Positions 36,001-47,120 are shown, counted from the stretch's first letter. The stretch is 64,000 bases of DNA from Phaeosaccion multiseriatum (GCA_965112735.1 OZ218957.1:1674001-1738000); one strand, 5' to 3'. Notes: generated by a model not told the origin, from the sequence alone. Program-made: numbers and translations.

Positions 36001-39000
36001 CTTATGCATGTGGTATGTTCATCTGTGTGTGTGCGTGTGCGTGCGTGTGGGCGTGTGTACGTTTGCGTGTGGGTGTGTGTGCGTGTGCGTGTGCGTGTGT
36101 GTGTATGAGAGAGTGGCTGCGGTGACCATGAGATGGCGCAGTCAGTGCAGTGCAAGCGCTTCCTTCCTTCCTTCCTTCCTTCCTTCCTTCCTTCCTTCCT
36201 TCCTTCCTTCCTTCCTTCCTTCCTTCCTTCCTTCCTTCCTTCCTTCCTTCCTTCCTTCCTTCCTTCCTTCCTTCCTTCCTTCCTTCCTTCCTTCCTTCCT
36301 TCCTTCCTTCCTTCCTTCCTTCCTTCCTTCCTTCCTTCCTTCCTTCCTTCCTTCCTTCCTTCCTTCCTTCCTTCCTTCCTTCCTTCCTTCCTTCCTTCCT
36401 TCCTTCCTTCCTTCCTTCCTTCCTTCCTTCCTTCCTTCATTCATTCATTCCTTCCTTCCGTCCTTCCTTCCGTCCTTCCTTCCTTCCTTCCTTCCTTCCT
36501 TCCTTCCTTCCTTCCTTCCTTCCTTCCTTCCTTCCTTCCTTCCTTCCCTCCTTCCTTCCTTCCTTCCTTCCGTCCTTCCTTCCTTCCTTCCTTCCTTCCC
36601 GCCTTCCTTCCCCCCCTGCTTCCCACCCCTCTCACCCGTTCCCCTCCCCCTTATCCTCTTCCCCTAACTAGCGCTGCGAGAAACGCCGAGAAGAGGCGCT
36701 GCGTGCGCTTTCTGAGTGGCGCACTCGCCTGCACAAGAGGCGGAGGTACGAGCGACTGTGTCACAGCAGAAATCCTTCTGACGTATCTACCTCACATCAA
36801 TCATCGTGTACAAGTGTACTCACGTAACTATATGTATGTAAGTTAAGTTGCCGTACACATCTCTGAGAATGTGCTCTACCCTATGCTCTGTGCCATTTGT
36901 GAACCCCGGTGGTGGTTAACAACAGGTGGAGGGAGGAGGCAACAATCTTCCGGCACAACCGCACCATCAACGGCGTCATGGGGGTCAGTAACCTCTCTTA
37001 CACTGACTGATGTCCTCCCTGCCCCTCACTGACTTACTGACTGCTCCTCACGGACTTACTGTGTCTCACTGCCTGACTCATACACCCTCACCGACTTACT
37101 GACTATTCACTGATTGGTTGATTGGCAGGTGATGTGCCTTCACTGACTTACTGACTTTCACTGATTGATTGGCTGGCAGGTGGTGTGCCTGGTCACTGCT
37201 CAGAGCCACGAGATAACCCTCACTGGCTCACTGACTGACATACTAGCTACCCCCCTCACCGTGACTTATTGATTGACTCGCTGTAACAGGTGGTCTGCCT
37301 GGTGCTCAGGGAAGTGGGGCCCACAGCTCGTAGCCTTGACATGACTCTCAAAGCCTATGCGCCTGTCACACAACAGACATTCACTTTCTTCATGAAGGAG
37401 GAAGAGGTCAAGTAAGTCAGAAAAGGAGAGAGGGGCGGGAGGGGAGGAGAGGATATGGGGAGGGGAGAGGGGAGGGGAGGAGAGGAGATGGGGAGAGGGG
37501 AGGGGAGGAGAGGTGGTGCGGGGTGGGGTTGGGCAAGAGGATTAGGCAGACATGGAGACCGGCCTACGGGCATACAGCCAGGCATGGGTAGGCAGGCAGG
37601 CAGACATACAGGCCTTCACGTCTTTCCTTCACCCCTGTCCTGACACCCCCCCCCCCCCCCCCGCTGCGTCCTGACACCCACCCACTCCAGAGCACATCTG
37701 CACCGTACGTTGGGTGTGGACAGTCTGAGTGTGGGGGAGATGTTGACGGAGAGCAACCTGCGCATCCTTGCAGATCGAGTCATCCTCCGTCAGCAGAAGG
37801 GCAACAAGCTGTCGTCTTCAGCACACCCTCCCCACCCCCCCGCGTCCTCCTCCTCCCCCACCTCCTCCCCTTCCTCCTCCTCCTCCTCCTCCGCCGCCGC
37901 CGCCGCCGCCTTGATCGACTCCTGGAGCTCTGTTGGTGTGCATCTTGGTCGTCCAGAGGATGAGCAGGGGGAGGAGGAGGAGGAGGAGGATTGGGACGAC
38001 GAGTGGGAGGACGAGGAAGAGGAGGAGGAAGACGAGGACGACGACCAGGAGGAGGAGGAGGAGGAGGAGGTCTACAGCAGCAGCAGCAGGAGGAGGAGGA
38101 GGAGGAGTAGAAAGAGGAGGAGGTCCAGTCGGCGAAGATCAGGGCTAGACTCGTTCTCAGAGCAAGGGTCGGGGTCAGGGTCAGGGCTAGGGTCAGGGTC
38201 AGAGTCAGGGTCAGGGTCAGGATCGAAGGCGAGGACTCGAGCGGCCTCCACGGTGTGGCCCACTCCACCCTTGACTGAGTCGGGCCGCCGCACCTCCCAA
38301 CCAGGGGCAGCAGGAGCAGGAGGAGAAGCATCAACACTATCCGAAGGGGGGTCAGGGCCAGGGCCAGTGTCAGGGTCAGGGTCAGGGTCAGGGCCAGTGT
38401 CAGGGTCAGGGTCAGGGTCAGGGCCAATGCCTGGAGCAGGCACAGAGGAAGGCGCCTCACCGCATGAGTGTGCCGCCGCGGCCAAAGAGAGGGACAAGGA
38501 GCGACGCACCGCCTTGCGCGTGAGCGGCTTGCTTGCCATGAGGCTTCCTGCAGAGAGGGGCGCATTGGTACGTGTGTATGTGTGTGTACTGTGTGTGTAC
38601 GTGTGTATGTGTGTGTACTATGTGTGTACGTGTGTATGTGTGTGTACTGTGTGTGTACGTGTGTATGTGTGTGTACTGTGTGTGTACGTGTGTATGTGTG
38701 TGTACTGTGTGCGTACGTGTGTGTGCGCGTGTGTGCGTGTGTGCGTGGGTACATGAGTGCGTGTGTATGTGTGCTGTCTGACCTTCCTTCCACAGTCTCT
38801 CGAGGAATGGCTGCCCTGCGTCATTCCATGCGCCTCACCCCTCCCCTCTCCTTCCCTCTCCTTCCCTCTCCTCCCTTCTCCTCCCTTCTCTTCCCCTCCC
38901 CTCCTCTCCCCTCCTCTCCCCTCCCCCCCCCTCCCCTCCCCTCCCCTCCTCCGCGCCAGCTGTACAAGGCCGTGAAGCACCTCTCTGGTGAGCGTTATTA

Positions 39001-40986
39001 CGTGTCTGTGTATCGCTCCGTCGAGGACATGGCCTTTCGCCTCTATTGCCCAAAGACGTGCACTACTCTCAGAAAAGGTGAGTTAACGACTCGACCCATT
39101 CCATTAAACGACCTGTTGACATGATAGCATCCGTTCACCACCCACGCATACAGACACATCCACACATACATACACGCACACACACACACTCCGCTGCACC
39201 CATAAGAACACACACAAACGTAAACTGTAAATTCACACCGCCCCCCCCCCGACCTCCCCCCCCCACACACATACATACTTACACACACATACATACCTAC
39301 ACACATACACACATACCTACACACATACATACCTACACACATACATACTTACACACATACACACATACCTACACACATACATACCTACACACACATACAT
39401 ACATACCTACACACATACATACATACACACACATACACACATACCTACACACACACATACCTACACACATACACACATACCTACACACATACATACTTAC
39501 ACACATATACACACATACCTACACACATACATACCTACACACATACATACTTACACACACGCACACACATACCTACACACATACATACCTACACACACAT
39601 ACTTACACACACATACACACATACCTACACACACACACCTACACACATACATACCTACACACATACGCACATACCTACATATATACCTACACGCATACAT
39701 ACTTACACACACATACACACATACCTACACACATACATACCTACACACACACATGCATCTGCCTACACAGCCCTTCCCATTGCGGGTCCGCGTGGCATGA
39801 TAACGTGGTTGAAGCAGGAGATGGCAGAGACGTATCGCGCCAGGAGGAGGGAGGTGGCCAGGCGGATTGCTCACGCTAGGAAGGTGGGGACGGGAGGGAA
39901 AGGAGGGAGGGAGGGAGGGAGGGAGGGAGGGAGGGAGGGAGGGAGGGAGGGAGGGAGGGAGGGAGGGAGGGAGGGAGGGAGGGAGGGAGGGAGGGAGGGA
40001 GGGAGGGAGGGAGGGAGGGAGGGAGGGAGGGGGGGGTGGGAGAGAGGAAGGGAGAGAGGGAGGGACCTTTCATTGACTTGATTGATCTGCCACTTCATTT
40101 GACGTAAGCCATATTCGTTGACTTGTGCCATGCGTTTCGACTCTTGACTCCTGACGCTTGGCAGGTGCTGCGACTACACGATGAGCTGGGCCTTGAGAAG
40201 AACAAGGAGAACCTCGCCGCAGCAGGGAGGATACACCAGGTTAGAGGCGTATGGGCAGGGGGGGAGACAGGCGGGCGGATGGGCAGGGAAGAGGTGTATG
40301 GGCAGGAAGATGTCATCATATGGGTGAATGGGCATAAGGGCGGAGCAGGCCAGATTCTTCTCGTCTCCTCTCTTCGATTCTTGCGACGATCGCTTCTATC
40401 CCTTCTTTGTGCAACCCTTCGTTCACCGCTTGCTTAACCTTCCTCCCTCTGCCCGTCCCTCTCTCTCCTTCTCTCCTTCCCTCTGTCCCTCCCTGCCTGC
40501 CTCCCTCCCTCCCTCCCTCCCCAAACCTTCACACAGCATGCCACTGAGATGGAGAAACGCATCGAGGAAGCGGTGGCAAGTGCAGTGGCAGAGAGGAAGG
40601 AGAGGAAGAGGAAAGAGTCCGTCAGGCTAGTTGCTGCTGCTGCTGCTGCAGTAGGGCCTCCGGGGGGGGTGCAGGGGGGTGGGACCGTAGGAGGGGGCGG
40701 CGAGCGAGGGAAGGAGGAGGGGGCGAAGGAGGGGGGGGCGGAGATGAAGGAGGAGAAGGAGGAGAACAAGGCGGAGGAGCAGAAGACGAAGAAGAAGAAG
40801 GAGGAGGAGAAGAAGGAGGAGAGGAAGAAGAAGGAGAAGGACGAAGAGAAGGAGGAGGAGGAAGGCAAGACGAAGGGCGGGACAGAGCAGCTTGGTGGGG
40901 AGGGGACAAGTAGCGGCCGAGAACAAGTCGTAGGGGCAGTCGTTGGTCATACAACGGTGGGTGTGGGTGATGCAGTGGTTGGTGAT

Positions 40987-41019
<33 letters not shown>

Positions 41020-42146
41020 GCGGCGGCGGCGGCGGCGGCGGCGGCAAGAGCGGTAAGAAGAGCCTCCCTCGCAGAGCGGACGATGGATAACATGTGGGAG
41101 GGAATGATGGTTAGGGGGGAGGAGGAGGAAGAGGAGGAGAAGGGGGGGAGGGGGGGAGAGGGGGGAGAGGGGGAGGGAGGAAGAGATAAAAGCGCAAGCA
41201 CAGGGAAGAGCAAGGAGCAGGGTGGAGAGAGCGACACCGACCAAGTCGATGACGAAGAGGAGGAGATGAAGAGGAAGCAGGACAAGCACGGAGCTGATGG
41301 CATGGGGGAGGGGCAAGAGGACGCGACTCGAGGTGTAAGGCAATGTGTGGACAGCTTCTCGCCGCCGCCGGAGCTGCTGGACATGGGCCTTGTGCCGTTA
41401 CTGCTCTACCCCGGGGTAGTACAGGATTTGAAGCGGATGGAGGCGAGGGACAGCGTGCCGTTGAAGAGGAGTGACGACCCGGCTCGGAGTCGCTTAGAAC
41501 TACTCAAGCGGGGCAGTGAAAAGGATCTGCTGCCGTGGTTGCTCGGACGCTTGACGGTGTTGGAGTTGAAGCGGAGGCAGTGGCATTCCAAGACGAGGTT
41601 CACTGACGTCTACACGCAAGAGGTGCAAACGACCTTTGACGTGGAGGTGAACAAGAGGGACGAAGGAGCGAGTCGATTGAGCGGGATGCATCGCATTTGG
41701 AAGGCCAAGGAGAGGGCACGGCGCTTGGTGATGCAGCAGTGGGAGAAGCGCTTCGACAGCACCACGGCCAGGACGTACTACTTCAACCTAAAGTCCAGCA
41801 CCATGTCGTGGCAGAAACCCCACGTCCTCCTCCCTGAGCAAGACTTGCCCCCCCCCGCCAATCGATGGCTCGTAGAGACGGACGCTAGTGGCAAGACCTT
41901 CTACCTCAACCCTGCCACCGGACAAACGTCGTACAAGTCGGAGGCGGAGGCGGTGGTCTTGCTACAGAGGATGGCACGACGGCACCTTAGTATGCGGAGT
42001 ATAGAGGGAAGGCCGAGCTTGGAAGGCGTCAAAACGGCGCTTCGCTTCTCGAGTGAGGCAGAGGCCAAGTACCTCGCCACGCCTTCGCGCCTCTCGTCCA
42101 TGCTCAACCACGCCCTCGTGCTTTGGTGCGTGTGTGTGTGCGTGTG

Positions 42147-42180
<34 letters not shown>

Positions 42181-43969
42181 GGCGTGTGTGTGTGTGCCTG
42201 CGTGTGTGTGTGTATTTGTGTATGAGTGTGTATGTGTGTGTATGTGTGTGTTGCGTGTGTGAGAGAGAGACAGTGTGTGTGTGCGCGTATTTGTGTATGT
42301 GTGTGTATGTGTCTGTTGTGTGTGTGGGCGTGTGTGTGTGCCTGCGTGTGTGTGCGCGCGTGTATTTGTGTATGAGTGTGTATGTGTGTGTGCGTGTGTG
42401 TTGCGTGTGTGTGAGAGAGAGATAGTGTGTGTGTGCGCGTATTTGTGTATGTGTGTGTATGTGTCTGTTGTGTGTGTGCGTGAGAGAGAGAGAGTTTGTG
42501 TGATTGTACGCGGACCCTCAACAATGAACCCGTTAACGAGCCCCACCAATCAACGCCACATCGAACCCCATGACCCCGTTAACGCACCCCATTATTCAGG
42601 TGCCACTGCAACAAGCTTGAGGAGAGTAAACCCCTCTTCGAGCAATGCTCTCGCCTCTCCGCCGACAACCCCTTGGTGCAGCGGGCATACGGACTCTTCC
42701 TCCTCGCCACTTGTGAGTTCCCGAGAGCAAAGAGCTACGCCAAGGCCACCGCCATGCTCAGCGCCGCCAACTTTAGGTAAGGAGGTTGGGTGGTGTCTCT
42801 ACAAGAAGGTTAGGTGCCTCTACGTTAGGGGTTCTCTTCTTCGTAAGGACGTTGAGTGTCTCTACGGGGTTTTCTTCTTTATTGTTTGCTCCTTTATAGC
42901 GTCTGCCAACTTGAAAATTCTTCACCTCCCCTTCGCTACCCTCCCCTCCTCTCCCCTCCCCTCCCCTCCCCCGCTCCCCCCCATCCAACTTCACAACAAC
43001 AGGGACCGTGACCTGGACATGTTCACACTCGCCGAAGAGTCGTTCTATCACTGGGGGCTGGTCATCGCCCCTCAATCCCCTCGGGCGCTTCTCAACATGG
43101 CGCTGGTGTACGAGCACGTACACCAAGACTACGAACGGGCCGCCATTTGTTACCGCCGCGCCCTCCTCTTAAACAAGGAGGATCAAAACCTCTTGACGAA
43201 CTACGCCTCCTTCCAACGAAACCGTCTCCCGGGCGGCAAGTACCCCGGTGGGGGCCCTGGAGGAGCCGCCATGAAGAGAGGCCAGGTGGTCAGGAGGAAG
43301 CGTGAGTGGGAGCAGTGGGTGCAAATGTTCGATCCGGAGGCAGGGCCGTTCGGGGCAGGGCCAGGAGGAGGAGCGGCGGGTGGATCACCAACTGCTGGGG
43401 CGGGGGCGGGGGCTGGTGGGGCGAAGGTGGGATCGAAGGTGGGGGCGAAAGCCAAGGGATCGAAGGCGAAGGCAAGGGGTGTATCACCAACTGCTTGGGG
43501 TGACGCGGCGGCTTCGGCGGAGTCCGAGTTTGGTACCTTTTACTTCAACACGGTGACACAGGCTACGCTGTGGGCCCCACCGGACGAGCAAAGCATGTGG
43601 ACAGCCCGCTTGGCGAGGGCGGCTTTCGTGCAAGAGCTTCCCTCGGACTGGGTGGAATACAGAGACCCCGATCCTTACAAGCCCAGCGGAGGCCTGGTGG
43701 GAGGGGGCAGCATCGACGGTATGGAGGGGGGAGGGGGAGGGGGAGGGAGTGCGGACATGTTTTATTACAACAGCAAGACCGGGTTGAGTCAGTTCGAGCA
43801 TCCCACCGACCGTCACGGGGCTGGTGGTGATGATGGTGGTGGGGATGCAGCAGTTGGTGATACAGGAGCATCAGCAGCAGCAAAGGGGCAGAATACAGCA
43901 GAGGCGGCGGGTGGAGCGGCGGCCGTGATAGCAGCAGCGCGGAGCACACGCGGAAGGGCGGGGGGGTGA
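26034..43969 (+). CDS. Giant multidomain protein with IQ motifs, WW modules and TPR-like region (23 exons)
   Basis: Exons: 26034-26571, 27017-27888, 28147-28269, 28617-29282, 29726-30075, 30438-30552, 31064-31216, 31607-31921, 31966-32316, 32555-32974, 33782-34426, 34762-35367, 35616-35921, 36672-36745, 36926-36983, 37290-37411, 37691-38567, 38960-39077, 39771-39883, 40165-40239, 40537-42125, 42600-42776, 43003-43969. All junctions agree in phase; total about 3209 residues. N-terminus: Ala/Ser repeats (SAAGK/N) and three MRGSLS repeats. Exon 2 has [17 protein letters not shown] and [14 protein letters not shown]. Exon 11 is His-rich. Exon 13 has three IQ-like calmodulin-binding stretches ([46 protein letters not shown]). 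Exon 17 is Glu/Asp- then Arg/Ser-rich. Exon 21 has WW-type modules ([31 protein letters not shown]). Exon 23 has a TPR-like part ([20 protein letters not shown]) and two more WW-like strands ([32 protein letters not shown]). A cytoskeletal or ciliary scaffold is plausible, but the function is unknown. Confidence 0.8.
26900..26985. repeat. (CTAC)n microsatellite in intron 1 of the giant gene
   Basis: CTAC/CTACGTAC units just before the exon 2 acceptor. Confidence 0.9.
28021..28139. repeat. (CCT)n microsatellite in intron 2
   Basis: About 40 CTC/CCT units ending at the acceptor of exon 3; the pyrimidine run serves as the polypyrimidine tract. A GGGA repeat (27900-27965) follows the donor of the same intron. 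Confidence 0.9.
28270..28445. repeat. 20-21-bp minisatellite in intron 3
   Basis: Units of GGGGAGGATGGGCAGGTATAT with minor variants, beginning right at the donor; each unit contains a further potential donor (CAG|GTATAT). Confidence 0.85.
29425..29535. repeat. (CATA)n microsatellite in intron 4
   Basis: About 27 uninterrupted CATA units. Confidence 0.95.
30553..30735. repeat. (GAGT)n microsatellite in intron 6, starting at the donor
   Basis: The donor GTGAGT is the first unit of a run of GAGT repeats with rare variants. Confidence 0.9.
30905..31045. repeat. (CCCCT)n microsatellite in intron 6
   Basis: About 28 CCCCT units shortly before the exon 7 acceptor. Confidence 0.95.
32975..33325. 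repeat. (GT)n-rich block in intron 10, starting at the donor
   Basis: The donor GTGTGTGT is the first unit of an uninterrupted GT run that degrades into GTGTAT/GTGCGT variants over about 350 bp. Confidence 0.9.
33481..33753. repeat. (AACC)n microsatellite in intron 10
   Basis: About 65 AACC/CAAC units with few interruptions, ending close to the acceptor of exon 11. Confidence 0.95.
36160..36610. repeat. (TTCC)n microsatellite, about 450 bp, in intron 13
   Basis: Roughly 110 TTCC units with short CATT and GTCC variants near 36436-36475. It is the longest simple repeat in the window. Confidence 0.95.
38568..38775. repeat. GTGTAC/GTGTAT minisatellite in intron 17, starting at the donor
   Basis: Units of about 28-30 bp (GTACGTGTGTATGTGTGTGTACT-like, here abbreviated as GTACGTGTGTATG ... 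ACTGTGT) repeat about five times directly from the donor GTACGT. Confidence 0.85.
39250..39760. repeat. CACATAC-based repeat block in intron 18
   Basis: Half a kilobase of irregular CACACATAC/ATACCTAC units upstream of the exon 19 acceptor. Confidence 0.9.
39900..40030. repeat. (GGGA)n microsatellite in intron 19
   Basis: About 32 GGGA units beginning shortly after the donor. Confidence 0.95.
42126..42500. repeat. (GT)n-rich block in intron 21, starting at the donor
   Basis: Donor GTGCGTGT leads directly into GT repeats; a longer unit (GTGCGCGTATTTGTGTATG) recurs about four times. Confidence 0.9.
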
Positions 43970-44879
43970 GGGGGGGTTGACCGTTGGACGGCAAGGCATA
44001 GAGGCCGTCCCAGTACACGCCCCTGACAGAGAGAGAGGGAGGGAGGGAGGGAGGTAGGGAGGGAGGAAGAGAGAAGGAGGAAGGCAGAGAGGGAGAAAGA
44101 GAGGAGAAAGGCAGGGAGGGAGGAAGAGAGAAGGAGGAAGGCAGGGAGGGAGGAAGGGAGAAGGAGGAAGGCAGGGAAACGGCCTAGTGGCAGTACACAC
44201 CCCTGACAGAGAGAGCAGCCGTAGGGTCCCATCTGCCCCCCCCTGTGTGCATCTATGTGCGGCAGCATAGACGCGGTTAATATACGGTTAATATGAATAG
44301 AAGGGAGAGGGATGCTACTTAACGTTCAATAATGACAAGCCTGCACGTATTGTTACGTAACGAAGACCAGCCTAGACCAGCCTAGACCAGCATGTACCCT
44401 TCGCACATGCACACGCACAAACGCACACGCAAACGCAAACACACACGCACACACGCACACACTCACACACACACACACTCACACACACACACACGCACAC
44501 ACTCACACGCATACACGCATACACACATATACATACGCACACACACAAAAAAAACGCACACACGCACAGAGAGAGAGACACACGCACACGCATACCCACG
44601 CATGCACACACGCACACACATGGCACGGAGATGTGATGGTAGTTCCGTTCCACCGACCTGTGCTTCCTTCCTATATATAATCTATAGATAGTAACATGTG
44701 TGGTGGGTAGAGGTGGAGAGGAGGAGAGGAGGAGTGGAGGAAGAAGTAGGAGTGGTCAACAAGGCCCCTTGGGCTGAGGGAAGTGAAAAAGGGTTCACTG
44801 GGTGGAGCGTGTGGACATGTAAAACGACATGCGCTGTCGCCTACAGATAGGATAGAACTAGACACACGGACAAGGTATC
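43970..44879. other. Intergenic, low complexity
   Basis: GGGA/GGAA-rich stretch at about 44030-44175 with a repeated CCCCTGACAGAGAGA, and a CA-rich block at 44400-44630. No gene is supported. AATAAT/AATATG-rich sequence near 44277-44340 may include the polyadenylation region of the giant gene. Confidence 0.6.
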
Positions 44880-44887
44880 GGCTCCAG

Positions 44888-45030
44888 ACTGGCCTAGAAG
44901 CCTAGGCCTAGAGACGAAGTTCGGCCGGCCTAGGGGGGCCGCAGGCCCCCGGCCTAGGCCTAGAGGGGGCCGCAGGTCCCCGGCCTAGGCCTATTTTTGG
45001 CGCAGCCCCCCCGGCCTAGGCCTAGATCGA
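44888..45030. repeat. GGCCTAGGCC palindrome cluster
   Basis: The motif GGCCTAGGCCTAG or part of it occurs about six times in 140 bp, separated by GGGGGCCGCAGG-type spacers. It is self-complementary, so the block can fold on itself. Confidence 0.75.
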
Positions 45031-45120
45031 CCCTGGACAAGATTGCGGTGTGCCCCCACGCAACACAAGCTGATTCGCCTACTGAAGCTCAACTGTCGCA
45101 AAATTTTTTTTTCCTACAAT

Positions 45121-45460
45121 TTTTGAGTGGCACTTTATTTTTTTTGACGCCAAATGACGACTTTTTTTACAACGTTTGACGACGTTTGACGACGTTTGAC
45201 GGCGCTTTAGCCCCCTATTTGACGCCCTTTGACGCCCTTTTATCTTAATTCGCCTTAATTTCGTCTAAAAAAAATCACGGAAAAAAATCACGGAAAAGGG
45301 CGTCAAAGGGCGTCAAAGAGCGTCAAAAGGCGTCAAAGGGCGTCAAATAGGGGGCTAAAGCGTCGTCAAACGTCGTCAAACGTCGTCAAACGTCGTCAAA
45401 AAAATCGTCATTCGGCGTAAAAAAAAACTAATGGGGCGTCAAAAGTGCCACTCAACCGCG
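45121..45460. mobile_element. Foldback element 1
   Basis: Begins TTGAGTGGCACTTT and ends AAAGTGCCACTCAA. The arms are built from GACGTTT and GACGCCCTTT units on the left and their complements on the right, around an A/T-rich centre near 45240-45290. No coding capacity. Non-autonomous; the source transposon is unknown. Its outer left end is diverged compared with elements 2 and 3. Confidence 0.7.
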
Positions 45461-45606
45461 AAATCACAGTAAAAAAATCACGTAAAAAAAAAACACGGAA
45501 AAGGGCGTCAAAGGGCGTCAAAGAGCGTCAAATACTGCGATTTCGCGGTATTAATGGGGCGTCAAAAGTGCCACTCAACCGCGAAATCACAGTAAAAAAA
45601 TCACGT

Positions 45607-45996
45607 ACTGTGATTTCGCGGTTGAGTGGCACTTTTTACGCCCAATTACGCCCCATTAATTATTTTTTACGCCAAATGACGACTTTTTTGACGACGTTTG
45701 ACGACGTTTGACGACGCTTTAGCCCCCTATTTGACGCCCTTTTACGCCCTTTTACGCCCTTTTACGCCCTTTAACGCCCTCTTCCGTGATTTTTTTTTAC
45801 GTGATATTTTTTAGACGAAATTAAGGCGTCAAAGAGCGTAAAAGGGCGTAAAAGGGCGTAAAAGGGCGTCAAATAGGGGGCTAAAGCGTCGTCAAACGTC
45901 GTCAAACGTCGTCAAAAAAGTCGTCATTTGGCGTAAAAAATAATTAATGGGGCGTAATTGGGCGTAAAAAGTGCCACTCAACCGCGAAATCACAGT
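45607..45996. mobile_element. Foldback element 2
   Basis: The most regular of the three: ends ACTGTGATTTCGCGGTTGAG and its exact complement at 45977-45996, with long matching arms (GACGACGTTT, CCCCCTATTTGACGCC) and a short centre near 45785-45830. It could form a hairpin of nearly 170 bp per arm. Confidence 0.8.
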
Positions 45997-46053
45997 AAAA
46001 AAAAAACGGAAAAGGGCGTCAAAGGGCGTCAAAGAGTCAAATACAACGTACGT

Positions 46054-46394
46054 ACTGCGATTTCGCGGTTGAGTGGCACTTTTGATGCCCCATTAATTTT
46101 TTTTGACGCCAAATGACGATTTTTTTTATTTTTTTGGCGACGTTTGACGACGTTTGACGACGCTTTAGCCCCCTATTTGACGCCCTTTGACGCCTTTTGA
46201 CGCTCTTTGACGCCCTTTGACGCCCTTTTCCGTGTTTTTTTTTTACATGATTTTTTTTAGACGAGATTGAGGCGAATTAAGATAAAAGGGCGTCAAAGTG
46301 CGTCAAACGTCGTCAAACGTCGTAAAAACAATCGTCATTTGGCGTCAAAAAAAATTAATGGGGCGTCAAAAGTGCCACTCAACCGCGAAATCAG
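46054..46394. mobile_element. Foldback element 3
   Basis: Ends ACTGCGATTTCGCGG and CCGCGAAATCAGT with similar arms, the right arm being shorter. Its right end touches the boundary of the inverted duplicate at 46395. Confidence 0.75.
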
Positions 46395-46741
46395 TTTATA
46401 AATTTGGCCAGCACAGATGGCACCAGACGCGCCCCATCCCTTTTCCCTTTCTATCTCCATTCACCTTTTCCCCTTTCACACGCAATGCTCTGCACAAAGC
46501 CTTGTCTTTCAGCCGGGTGCGGGAGGAGACGAGAGGGAAGAGCCACTCAAGAGCTGGTGTGCGGTGGATGGGCGTGAGACCCTCATCTCCTGAGGCGAAT
46601 TTGTTTTGTTTTGAAGGCCTTGGGGGGGAACTAGAAGACAATCTCTCCACATCGATCTGCGGGAAAGAACTTGAGGAAGGAGCCACTCAGAGGAGCTGAG
46701 GCTCCCATCATCATACCCTGATATCTTATCCCGTTGATCTG
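46395..46741 (+). other. 5' part of the right zinc-repeat locus (inverted duplicate of 21060-21415)
   Basis: Same sequence as the left copy in opposite orientation, with small indels. The plus frame open to 46699 (ALSFSRVREETR ... NLSTSICGKE) is conserved between copies. It precedes the zinc repeats on the same strand; I cannot define the splice that would join them. Confidence 0.55.
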
Positions 46742-47045
46742 TTGAAGAACTCTCAGAGGAGAAGACCCTCTGCCTCGCAGCCGGGATCCAATAATCGTGG
46801 GGAGGGCGGTGAGAAGCAGTCGCAGCAGGGAGGATTGTGCAGTAGCCACGGAGCTGCGAGAATGCGGAAGGGGTGTACTGTGGAGGGGTGTGAGAATCAG
46901 CGGGTCCAAGGAGGATTGTGCACTAGGCATGGAGCTGTGAGAAAGACGTGTGCTGTGGAGGGGTGTGAGAAGCATCAGGTCCAAGGAGGATTGTGCACTA
47001 GGCATGGGGCTGTGGTCAACAGGTGTAGTGTGGAGGGGTGTGAGA
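46742..47045 (+). CDS. Zinc-binding repeats of the right host gene, first block
   Basis: Open plus frame: RRRPSASQPGSNNRGEGGE, then units EKQSQQGGLCSSHGAA, KGCTVEGCENQRVQGGLC, KTCAVEGCEKHQVQGGLC and NRCSVEGCE. Each unit has the Cys-x4-Cys ... Cys-x2-His spacing of the stramenopile zinc-repeat family. The start is not an ATG at 46742; the reading frame probably begins in an upstream exon. The block ends at the insertion site of fragment G. Confidence 0.75.
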
Positions 47046-47120
47046 TGTATATTAGAGCTTATGGGCTCAGTATTGGAGCGCTCGAGGTAAGTTGTAACCA
47101 TGTGTAGATGCGTGTATGTG
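47046..47120 (-). mobile_element. Retroelement 3' fragment G, about 75 bp
   Basis: Matches only the last 75 bp of the element (equivalent to copy 1 from about 13964). Left border at TGTGAGA (47039-47045). The right border lies in GTATGTG|AAGCAG, where a few target bases appear lost or used as microhomology. Confidence 0.75.

Noticed and set aside
36133-36846. Long open frames of Phe-Leu-Pro-Ser or Lys-Glu-Gly-Arg repeats
   Set aside because: They are translations of the (TTCC)n intron microsatellite.
38796-38900. Extra exon (SLEEWLPCV...) between exons 17 and 18 of the giant gene
   Set aside because: No suitable donor, and the flanking exons join in phase without it.
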